Below the pieces are notes generated by a model. It had not been told where the DNA came from. It did no database searches and saw only the letters and a list, made by a program, of their open reading frames with translations. Made by a program: the position numbers and the translations under genes. Source: Crotophaga sulcirostris (taxonomy: Eukaryota > Chordata > Aves > Cuculiformes > Crotophagidae). From it: a stretch of DNA of 64,000 bases. The stretch lies in NCBI GenBank assembly GCA_013397455.1, contig VYZB01000135.1, positions 812,867 to 876,866 on the forward strand, given 5' to 3'. Position 1 is the stretch's first letter. Each line of letters begins with the position of its first letter. This document shows positions 50,830 through 62,100 of this stretch, one piece after another.

Positions 50830-53800
50830 TCCCTCCCTGTGACTCACTCTTTCTGCCTGGAAGTCCTGGGCACACTTTGGCAGCTCTAGAGATTGTGTTA
50901 CCTCTCCCCAAACTACTGCTGAACCCCTTACCTGAATTAGAAAACAGGATTGTTCTGCCTCCTTCTCAAATGTGCACTGACCATAGCACTGACAACCTAT
51001 AACAAAGGCTGAGAAGTTGTTTTTCTTCAGGAACAGTGGTGTGTTGGTTTACGTGTGTCTTCACTATCCCACCTTCAAAGAAATTTTGCTATCTATTAAT
51101 GCCATCACCCCACTTGGTCCAACAGTGTAAAGAAGGATGCCACTGCTGCAATCCCTTAGGACTATTTTAGTTTATGAGGGCCTTTCACAACTCCCATTCT
51201 TCAGTTAAAAAACGCCAGTGCTGCATTTTTCCTTACACTACTTGTGACCCACACATATCATGGGATCATGGGCACAGACAAGACTTTGGTCCTCTGTTTC
51301 TTTAGCATCCACCCCATTTACTCCCTTCTAACTCTCTGAAATCTCAGCATTTGGGTAGTCTAACATGGTCTAACTCCTGTTAATGGGAATTAAACAACTA
51401 AGTTTGGTAGCCTTCTTCACTGGGCCCCGTATTCTGTGCCATTTACGGTGCTGACAGAGTTAGCTGCCTGAGTTAGGCAACCAGGTGTCCCAGGTTCCCT
51501 CTGCCATCAAGGAAAGAGCCAGTCACCTTCCAGGATGATTCAGAACAGAGGTGGATTGAATTACCCCATGGACCTGCCTGTTTCTTCATTAACTATAGGA
51601 GGCACCCAGGGAGCCCAGACTCCTAACTTGAAAGCCTCTCTCTTTATTGCCTAAATTTGGTTGAATGAATCTACCTCTGCATGTCATTGCAGATAAACGT
51701 TCAAATGGATTGCAACACGTTGCTACCTTTCACAGCTCCTTTTGTTCTTCTCTTTGTTTACCTCTTATCATAGAGAAATTGTGGTTTCCTCAAATTGAAT
51801 GTTTCAAAGGAAAAATCCTGCACACAAATATGTACTCCAGCTGACTTTGAAAACAGCCCTTGATATTACCACCAAGGCAAATTTTCTGCCACTTCACAGC
51901 AAGGCATCTCCAAGGAGCCACTCTGGAGTGCCTTGGCTTTACCAGGGGCTACAAAATACGAGCAGAAGTTGCAATATCTGCCATCCTTCTGGGCCACATG
52001 TTAATGCTCAGTGTGCATTACCAGACACTCCTGGGCTTGATCCAAAGCCTATTCAAAACAAAAGGAGCCCTTTCACTAGATTAATTGGATCTGGAAGTCA
52101 GTTTTTTATCAAAAAGAGTACTTTGTATGTTCTTGAGTACGTGACAGACAGATGGGTTTCAGGTGTTTCACGATATAGGGGTCTGAGTTACAGCTGGGTT
52201 GAGGTGTCAGTTCTCCAAAGATCAGGGGCCATTTGAGTCCACTGTTACAGTTTCTAGTATCTACACTTTTTAACGCTGCAGGTGGTGCACTAATCTTGAT
52301 TTGTTAGGCCAGGGATGACTTGTCATAACACATGAGTGGTTTAACAAGTGAAGATAAGAGCCTTTTCTAACACTAAGCTCTTCTATGTGTGCTTGATGCT
52401 GCATTCCACGTTTGAATACAAGGCTGTCAAGTAATCTAAGACTGGCAGTACCATTTATGGCTTAGCTGTTGACTTCTATGCAATTAGCAGAAGTGGTAGC
52501 ATTTATTTGCTTTCAAAGGAGGAGGCTATTCCCTCTTTCTCCCTCCCACTGAAAAATTCACACCCTCCCCTTCAATCAGCTGCATCTCAAACTGGGAGGG
52601 AACCAGGGTAATTTGATTCACGCCATTAAAACAAATGATTGTATCAAACAAAGGTGTCCTGACCCAAAGTCTGTTTAAGACTACAAGAGCCTCTACAGTC
52701 ACAAGAAATTACTGTCCTCACTGACAATATGTATATAGAAAGCCAGTATCAGTGCTCATTATTGTTTTGTTAGTGTTCCTGTCCTGTACAGGACCTTGCC
52801 TGTGCACACATTACCCCATTCCCTTCCCTGCTAGACCTGCTAGATGGGTGGTAGATGATGAACTCCATTGGTGCTGATGATTGGCCCTGCTAAAAGCTAC
52901 TTTGTATGGGCAGCTGTAGAGCAAAAATCCAATTTAAAAAGAAATAAATAGCAAATGTTAGAATGGCAATGAACTGGAAAGGAAAATGTTGGGTGAGGAG
53001 TGACTGTCCCTAGAGCAGAACTGGAGAAGACCAAAAATAAAGGATCACGCAACATCTCTGTATGTGGGATAGTGAGGCAGCTGGGGCTACAGCTCTGTGA
53101 GAAGAGGCACCAGCAAGGGAGTGGGTGCTACATGCATAGCCAGGGAATGCATTCATCTTCAGCTGGATGTACGGACACCAGCACACAGATATGAGTGAAT
53201 GAAGGTTCTTCAGGCATTCATGGAAGGTAATTACTTTCTGTAATATTTTAATAGTGCTGGGGAAGACAACAGAGGCAGATAATTAAAAGGAAATCTATCC
53301 AGCACCTAGAATTTCCAAAGAGTTGAAAGCCAGATTTCCAGCACAGAAGCAGTCTGATTTCCTAAAGAGCTCATATCTCCTTTGGGCATCTATGTGATAT
53401 GTCACATTCAGCACGTTCCATAAAGAGATTTGTCCCTTTTGATTCTGATGATTGCAGGCAGATTTGCCAAAGAGGTCTGAGCTCCTGCATTAAAGGCAGC
53501 TCTTAAAAAGAGATGCAAGCCATCCAACAATGGTCTGAGAGTAAAGGGACAAACTAAACAACTCTGGTCAGATAAAAAATGTAACCGAAAACAGTCTGGT
53601 GAAGCAACCCCCTACCCGAGGGAACACTCTGTGACGGAAGCGCACACGTCACCAGTGGCTGCCGATGACACTCAGGCATGGTGTTCGTCCCATGGAGTAC
53701 ACCAGCCATGGGCATTAGGCATGCTCTTAACAGCATGTGGAAAGTTTTAAACACACATACATTCCCACTGAGTTCAAATCAGAGCCAGTGGGATACTCCC

Positions 53801-54542
53801 AGGCTTAAGTACTTTGGTGAAATCAGGCCACAAAACGTCAGCCTCTTGCTGAACTGAGCTAGGCGGGAACCCAACACAACAGATTGCTTTGTTCAGCACA
53901 TACATTGATATCACTTACATTGTGGTGATATCAGCTGGTGAGCTGTGGAAATGCCTCCTACATTATTTATCCTGCACCTCTCATACTCTCAGCCCATTAA
54001 CCCAGGCTAGCTGGAGCCACTTCTGAAGGTCCAAACATAACCAGCAGTCATAAAACAACTAGCACATAAATAAACATATTTCTCCCCCCAAAGAAGTGGT
54101 ATTTCCTACGTCAGAAATGCAGTCGTCAGCCTTGGATGATTTACAGGCCTCATGTGTAATATCTTATAAGTCATTACTGCTGGAAAGGAGCGTGCTGTAC
54201 CACTAGGAGCTAGGAATTGTCCTCTGTCCATTTCTAGGCCTTAAACAATTATGCTTATTGACTTCGGGGCAACCTCCACTTTCATGTAGATAGTGGCTTC
54301 AGGTTGCCTAAAAAGTGCTCTTGTTGTGACACGTTCTCATTTGCCCTGTAAAGTAGGAGGCTTTCATGCTTATAAAAATGCCATCACATTTTCTCCTTGT
54401 TGCAAATAACTACAGTGGATAACAAAATATCCTATCCAGCATTTGGACTCAAGTGAGAGGACATGATGCAGAACTTCAATTTCCAGACCTACACCAACTG
54501 ACAAGTCTTTGGGGTAGCGTTAGCTGAAGGGGTTTTGCACAG

Positions 54543-54574
54543 CTGGACACTTTCACAACTGGACACTTTCACAA
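54543..54574. repeat. 16-bp perfect tandem duplication
   Basis: CTGGACACTTTCACAA occurs twice with no spacer (54543-54558, 54559-54574). Confidence 0.9.
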
Positions 54575-57500
54575 CTCCACAATGCTGGGGGCTGTATTAC
54601 AAACAAGTTCCTGAACTCTTAGTACGAAAAATACATGGCTGTAGCAGGAGATGAGCATGACCAGTAGTAAAAATAATATGTTCTGTAACTCTTTCAGATA
54701 TTTCTAGTATAAATCTTTTCTTTGTACAAGGTATCACACAAGAACATAGGAGGCAGGCACCACCGGGCACCGCTCTGGGCATTGTCTGGCTGCAGTCACA
54801 TCCTAGGATACAGGAGCACCCACAGGGTCTGCTTGTGCCATGCGTGGAGCTCCAGGAAAGCCATCCCTGGAATACATGATGACAGAGGCAACGAGGCTTT
54901 GCTGGCAGAAGTTTACACACACAGAACAACACTTTGCACATACAGTGGCAGGCTCTCACACAGATAGTAATTGGGGCCAACTGCATTAACATGTCCTAGC
55001 TCATTATTTAGAAGCTGCAGCACCACTCTGATCCTGACTATTTTCTTAAATAGGTTATTAGCCCTTCATCATACAAGCTACTGTAACCTTGCTGTTCCCA
55101 TCAGTCTGCAAGGAGTCTGAAAAATAACTCTGCGAGAAATGTAAGCTGCACAATTCATGATACAAATCTGCTTTTCCTGAAATCCAGCAAAAATGGTAAT
55201 TAGTGTGCTTGAACATTTCACTCCTTATATTGTAACCAAAACCATTTAGGCAATGTGCTCATAGATCACTTTTGGTAGAAGCAGCAGCTAGAAGGAATGC
55301 AGCGTAGAGAAGTTTCTTCAAAGCCATTGTTGGTCATGGGTCTTAAGGAATTCATACTCTGCACCTTTGCATAACAGTCCTGCTCCATCTTCTATCTAGA
55401 AGATATCCCAAGGATTCAAGACACCAAATACCCGTCCCGTGGAAGCTTCCCAAGCTCCAGAAGCACCAGCTTGCAGATCCTTGTGTCTAAATATCTACTT
55501 CTCCTCTGACATCTTTCATTAAGGAGGCATGGGGAAAGGATTAATATTGCATAATTACAATCTGGAGCAAAACAGAAAGCCATGTATCAGAATATATAAA
55601 TGCACAAAATAAGTCTTTTAGCAACACAAGAGGTTATGCCTAACTAGATGTCTTATGTGACTTGATTAACTGCAATGTTACTCTGACACATTTTGCTAGT
55701 ACAGATACAGGCCAGATGAGCACAGCTCCATTTATTTTCTCTCTCATAAAATTCAAACTTGTTGCCAAAGTTACAGCTCTAGTAAGATTGAAGTTTTTGG
55801 TAAAGAACAGTGTTCAAGTTGGTCCTTGGAGCTAGTCCTGCTCCAGAGGTGGTACAATTGCAGAGGAGGAGAGCAAGCCGAAGTAAAAATACTAATGAGA
55901 ATGCATGTGGGATCTTAAAGGAAGAGGTGTAGACAAGTACTGTTCTGATATTAGCTTTTGTCCTGTGCTCTGCAGGTTGGTCAGCAGAGAAGTCTAGCAT
56001 TTTTCTATCTGGTCTGAAACATCCAGCATATTGCCAGACAATTTTCGAGAATTCCCTGCTCCTCAGCAGTTAAATTTTGTCCTTTGCAATTTTCAGATTT
56101 CTGACAGAACTGCTGGTGACAGTTGTAATAATATTCTGTAAAATGTTGTGGTGGTGATTCTTTGAATGCCTTTGTGGTTTGCCGTCCAGAGTTATAATAA
56201 CCTATGTTTGCCCAGATATGTGTTCTCAACTTGGAAGCACTGGAGCTAGAATTTACTCTTCTGTCCGGGTGACTGCATGTATGTGCCAGCCTGTGTTGTT
56301 GAACACATAAGTGAGTCTCTTTCCAGGTATTTGCCAGATGTTTCCTGGTCCCAGGGAAGCATATTTTTGAGTACACATCTCAGGGAAAGTGGGTGATTTG
56401 AGGTTTATTCCAAAGAGCAGAATCCATCAGTGTGGATCATAGATGGTTTCTGAGCCACCTTTCAGTTTCATGCGCTTCTCTATTACTTATCTCCTTCCTT
56501 ATTTTTTTTTATTTTAGAAACAATAATGGAGGGAATAGAGGAGACAGTCAAAAAGACAAATACAGCTCTGTAATTGTATGACAAGACTAAAACTGGGAGA
56601 GTTACACTGAGATTAGTTTTAATAAGATACTTCAAATGACAATCTTGCTCTGTTCATCTCGAGGAGTTTAATTTGACCTCCTCAGAAGAATGAGATACAA
56701 TAGCCAGTTCATATTAACATTTGTCTGGTCTTAGATCTACACATATATTTCCTTAGTGAAAACTGCTGGGTGAAGCTTTGGGAATTAGGCTTGTGAGACT
56801 TAGGTTGAAATAATCTATGTATGTAGGAGGCATCAACTTCAACTAAAACTGTGTGCAATTTGGGAAAAAAGAAAAATAAAACTAAAAAGAAGATCCCCAA
56901 ATCACTCATAGTCAGTTATAAAGTATCTTCTCTGGAGTTTTTTTATATCTTTATGTATTTTTTTATCCATGAAGAAAACAACAGAAGACAGAGAAGAGAA
57001 ATTGGTATGGTACTGGACTTAGTTTTATATAAACAAAGATATATCCTTAAAATACTTTTCAAAGTAATAAACTAGATCGTAGTAGTGCATGGGTACTATA
57101 AAAGTCAAGGTCTCTAGTCTGTGCCAAGCAATAGCTCCTATATATATTTTCAAAAGTGGATCCCAGTCAGTTGAAAAATTGAAAAGAGTTTGCTTTAGAG
57201 ATGAGAAGAAAAGAGTTGAATTTAGCTTGAGAAGAAAATCCTTCATGGTTTGGCTGCACTCAAACAATGCTATGCCCCCTGAAATCTTGGTTTTTGAAGT
57301 GAGTTCATGCTCTAGAGGAAGGAAAAGCTGAGCATCCCCCTCAGTAGCGACTGTCCCAGTTCACCCTTGCACACCAGTACTACACAGCATTTGTTGTGAC
57401 TGAAAATTGTAATATTAAGTATTACCTTTACATATTCCAATTGTGGACTCTCAGGCCAAAGAGTAGATTTGGCCCAGCACTTACAAATTAAAGCATATAA

Positions 57501-57599
57501 AGAAAGCCTTTAATCCATGTCCTTTTTAACTATTAGTGTTACAGCATTTCTGAATCTCTAAACTTAAAAGTGCATCCACATAAGCTTTAGGTTTCATGG

Positions 57600-59109
57600 A
57601 TGGCAGCATATTGCCAAGCCACTCTTCATGATATTTGAAAAGTCATGGCACTCAGGTGAAGTCCCTGGTGACTGGAAAAAGGGAAACATTGCACTTAGTT
57701 TTAAAAAGGGTGGAAAGGATGACCCTGCAAATTACCGACCTGTCAGCCTCACCTCTGTGCTGGGGAAGATCATAAAATGGATCCTCCTAGAAGCTATACT
57801 AAGGCACATGGAGGACAGAGAGGTGATTCAAGACAGCCAGCATGGCTTCACCAAGGGGTAGTCCTACCTGACCAAGCTAGTGTCCTTCTATGAGGGAGTT
57901 ACTACATCAGTGGACAAAGGAAGAGCAATGGATGTCATCTATCTGGGCTTCTGTAAGGCCTTTGACATGGTCCCCCACTACATCCTTCTCTCTCCTTCCC
58001 TGTAAATTTGAGCGATATGGGTTAGCTGGGTGGACTGTTCAGTGGATCAGGAATTGGTCGCATGGTCTCATCTAGAGGGTAGTGGTCAATGGCTTAATGT
58101 TCAAATGAAGGTCAATGACAAGTGGTGTCTCTCAGGGGTCCATGTTGGGACCAGTATTGTTTAATATCTTCATCAGTGGCATAGACAGTGGGACCGAGCG
58201 CACCCTCAGCAAGTTTGCAGATGGCACCAAGCTGAGTGGTGTGGTTGACATTCCTGACGGGCAGGATGCCATCCAGAAGGGTATGGACAAACTTGAGAAG
58301 TAGGCCCATGTGAGCCTCATGAGGTTCAAGACCAAGTGCAAGGTCTTGCACCTGAGTCAGGGCAACCCATGATTTCAATACAGGATGGGGGACAATAGGA
58401 TTGAGAGCAGCCCTGTTGAGAAGGACTTAGGGGTACTGGCTGGATGAAAAGCTGGACACAAGCTGACAATGCACTCACAGCCCAGAAGGCCAACCATGTC
58501 TTGGGCTGCGTTAAAAGAAGTGTGGCCAGCAGGGTGAGAGAGGTGATTCTACCCCTCTACCATACTCTGGTGAGAGGTGAGACTTTACCTGGAGTACTGT
58601 GTTCTGTTCTGGAGCCCTTAGCACAGAGAAGACATGGACCTGTTGGAGCAGGTCCAGAGGAGGATCACAAAAATGATCAAAAGGATGGAACACCTCTCTT
58701 ATGAAGACAGGTTGAGAGAGTTGGGTTTGTTCAGCCTGGAGAAGAGAAGGCTTCAGGGAGATCTTATTATGGCCTTAAAGGGGGCCTACAACAATGACGG
58801 GGACAAACTTTTTAGCAGGGCCTGTTGTGATAGGACAAGGGGCAATGGTTTTAAACTAAAGGAGAGTAAATTAAGACTACATATATGGAAGAAATGTTTT
58901 ACAATTAGGGTGGTAAAATACTGGAACAGGTTGCCCAGAGAGGCTATTGATGCCCCGTCCCTGGAAATATTCAAGGTCAGGTTGGATGGGGATCCAAGCA
59001 ACCTGATTGAGTTCAAGATGCCCCTGCTCACTGCAGGGGAGTTGCATTAGATGACCTTTAATTGTCCCTTCCAACCCAAACCATTCTAAGATCCTATGAT
59101 TCTATGATA
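57600..59109 (+). mobile_element. CR1 LINE, 5'-truncated, with inactivated reverse transcriptase, about 1.5 kb
   Basis: CR1 ORF2 encodes an endonuclease and a reverse transcriptase that copies CR1 RNA into the genome. This copy starts within the RT domain: [39 protein letters not shown] and QHGFTKG (57628-57858), [10 protein letters not shown] (about 57948-57975), [17 protein letters not shown] (58118-58171), FADGTKL (58214-58234), then the C-terminal region with WNRLPREAIDAPSLEIFKVR (near 58920-58980). It is dead: an in-frame TAG follows HGFTKG at 57859, the frame is lost near 57990, TAG interrupts at 58302, and the active-site FADD is FADG (second Asp to Gly at 58223-58225). The 3' end has the CR1 terminal ATCCTATGATTCTATGAT. 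The endonuclease and ORF1 are missing through 5' truncation. The frames are otherwise readable, so it is younger than the 3.4-5.1 kb copy. Confidence 0.93.
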
Positions 59110-62100
59110 CTAGGATGCTAAATAGTAAAATTGTTCTTGGGAGTTCATGAGCTTCATCAGAGACCCCAAAATCCTGCAACTTTAGAGTTAAGCACAATTT
59201 ACGTGGAGCAGTCATGTAGAAAATCTTCTTTGAAAGCCACATTCTCTTATTGATGTAAACTGTTCTTTGTCTCTTACCTCTTTTACATTCCCTCTCCTGC
59301 ACCTCTCCCCCTGGCCTCTCCTCAAAAGGGGGATCATCCTCTATGAGCTGAAATTAGCCAGCTATGAGTTGTGCTCTGTTGTTTGTTGTCTCTCTTCCTG
59401 ACCGGTGATGGCCTTTCTGGGGACAAATAAGCCTCAGTAGCACAGTGGGTGTCTCTGGGCAGAGGCCAGTTGCTTGAGTTGCTCTGCTTATGCTTTCTGA
59501 TCGTACATCCTAACTCCACTCTTGCCTCCTGATTCCAGGCTATGTTCCTCTCCAGTCTGTGGTCCTCATGCTGAGTTGCAAAAAAAGCTGCTCTCAGGAA
59601 ATTAAATTTATGACTAACTGATGAAGTCATGACTTGGTCCAATAAGACAGGTTGAACACTGACCCTCCCAAGAACTGCCTCCCTTTCTGGCAACCATCCT
59701 AAAGCTTGTTTTGTTCTCCAACTCCATCTTTTCTGTTTCCCATGCTTCTCTGACTTCTTACTTTCTTCCTTCAAGCTGCTGTGCTTCTTCCCCTTTTCTC
59801 TTTCCGGTTTGTTCGCTCTCCTTCCTGTTGGGTTTTCTATCCCACACTTCTCTCCATTCCCTTCTCCCCAGGGAACGCGCAAGCCCTGCCCTGGCTGTCC
59901 TTCCCTTGCTACTCATCAGTCCTATCACCTTTCATCTCAAAACTCCTGAGATGGTAAGTTTGGTCCTCGTGCACACTCAACAGGCTGAAAAGAAAAATCT
60001 GACTTTTTAATATAAACTTATATGTCCCAAGCCAAGATTTCACTGACGCTCTGACACTGTATGTTTTCAGCTCACTTTTCATGGATTTCCTACTGAAAAA
60101 GTAAAATTGAGAGCTATCACCCAAATTTAGAACTTGGTTTAGGAAAGAGTTGACCATGTGTTGGAATCCCTTTGTACTTGGGGAACAAATAACGGTGCTG
60201 GGCACTGTATGTCATGTGTTTTCTACATTTGGGACATCGTCTGCTTAAACATATGCATGTAACTAGAAGTTCTCTTAAGCCAGTATGCTTATATTTCTCC
60301 ATATATTTTCTTGAATTTAAGCTTTGTCTGCTATTGAAAGGGAAGTTTCTATTTTGGAAAGATAAACTATACATAAAATGGCTCCAAATAAGCCAAGGAA
60401 GTTAAAAAGAGAACTTTGTAGTGATGTATTTATTTTTTTAAGAATTAAAGAATTATTATTTCTATACATATCTATATGACTGGATACAATTTTTCAAACA
60501 CAATTTTTTTCCTACTCTTTCCATCTTCTTCTATTCTCTTAACAGAAACAATTTTTCACAGTGGAAGGATACATTGAATAAAATAATTTTTTGTTTATTA
60601 TTTTAAACAAAATAAAAGGATATCCAAAATATATCTTTCACAGTCTAACAGCAATAAACTGCTGTGAGATATCTACTGGTAGGATTCTCCTGACACTTTT
60701 CTTGTGTGATAGAAAACAGATTCTACCATAGAATACCATCAACTCGAACCGATCACTTTTGCCTCTGTCTGTTGCTTCTGAACATCCATAGTTGTAATGG
60801 ATATGCTCAGAATTTTTTATCATCCTAGCAATCACTCCTTTGATACCACAACATGCTTCACTTCCACGTAAGAAGGTAGGTGACTCATTGTTCTGAGGAA
60901 CTAATGCAAGCAAAGCAGCGCCTTCATGCTAGCTTAAATGTAAGTTACCTCCAGGAAAGAAAAACCCAATTACCTCTTAGGATTGGCTTCAGCTCAAAGG
61001 GAGAGCTGGTGGCAATATTGCGCAGCTTTGTGTTATCCTAGGTAGGCCAGAAAGACATCCCTTCAGCGGGTTGACTATGTTTTGATCATCCTAGACATTC
61101 TCTTGAGACTGGGTCTCTTCTGGGTGAGAAACACAGCCGCAGGAAGTAACGTTATTCATTGCCATTTAAACTAAGAATTTCAGCCGGCCCTAGCTCCACT
61201 CTCAGGTGTGCCAAAGAGCAGGACTGTTAACGATTTGGGGGTTACTCTGAGATCAGGAAAAACTCCAATCCAGTTCTCTGCCCTGCTGGGCTATGTGATT
61301 TGAGCCAAATGATTTAGTCTTTGCCTCCTGCAGTTCTGCAGCATTTGTGAAATAATTTGTCTCCTGACAATGTAGGGTGCTAGTGGGTATATATAAAAGT
61401 TTGTGGTGGGTTCAGCAGGGACCACTGACAATATAATTAGCAGCTGGAAGAGCTAACAGCAAAGATTGATGGTGCCACAGATCTGACGCACATATCTAGG
61501 TATCGCCAAAAGAACAAGAGCAAAGGCAGCAATGTGATCTTCAATTTAAGGGTAGTTACCCTGTTGAGGGACTGTGTGATAAATTTGAAGTTTTAGGTCA
61601 ATATATAACGCCAACTGAAGTGCCAGAGTGTGTAACCACTATCTCTGAGAGCTCCTTTTGGATCACACCACATGCGTCTGCCACCTTCCATCTTCCAAAA
61701 TCTTTCCTAGCACCTGAACTCTCTACAAGCAAGTAAAGAAAATTATGTACCTCAGAGGGCCAATATGTACACTAAAAATCAGCAGACCAAAGTAGAATCT
61801 AGGACAATAAATAATGTTTTCTTTCTTTAAAATTTTTTTTCTGGGAAACCGTATGGCTCAGGGGATTGGTATTGGGATATGGAGCCTTTCATCGTTGATC
61901 CAAACATGACCCAAGTCAGTAGTGACCAAAAAAATGGTTACTGTTTGGCAGATGCTTTGTGGCCTAGAGTATTTGAAATGAGTTGATGGTCTTAATCCAG
62001 TTCCCAGTGGACAACTATCCACATCACAGAAACCACCACCACAATTGGCACCCTTATTGGCAGTCTTAGCAGGTTGGCCAAGGATTAAATAAGTACAGAG

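Larger units (their letters stand above)
44179..57599. other. No gene seen; presumed intron with microsatellites and small tandem repeats
   Basis: The longest open frames are about 120-145 codons (51799-52236 plus, 54597-54992 minus, 56005-56376 minus), with no recognisable motif. Short stretches near 52030 and 53761-53835 (for example GGGCTTGATCCAAAGCC, ATTCCCACTGAGTTCAA) resemble an old dispersed amniote repeat that I cannot name. Confidence 0.55.

Noticed and set aside
51799..52236. Plus-strand 145-codon open frame
   Set aside because: No recognisable domain, no splice structure, and part of it overlaps what looks like an old dispersed repeat near 52030.
58112..59074. Minus-strand open frames of 60-88 codons across the CR1
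   Set aside because: They are antisense shadows of the CR1 reverse transcriptase frame.
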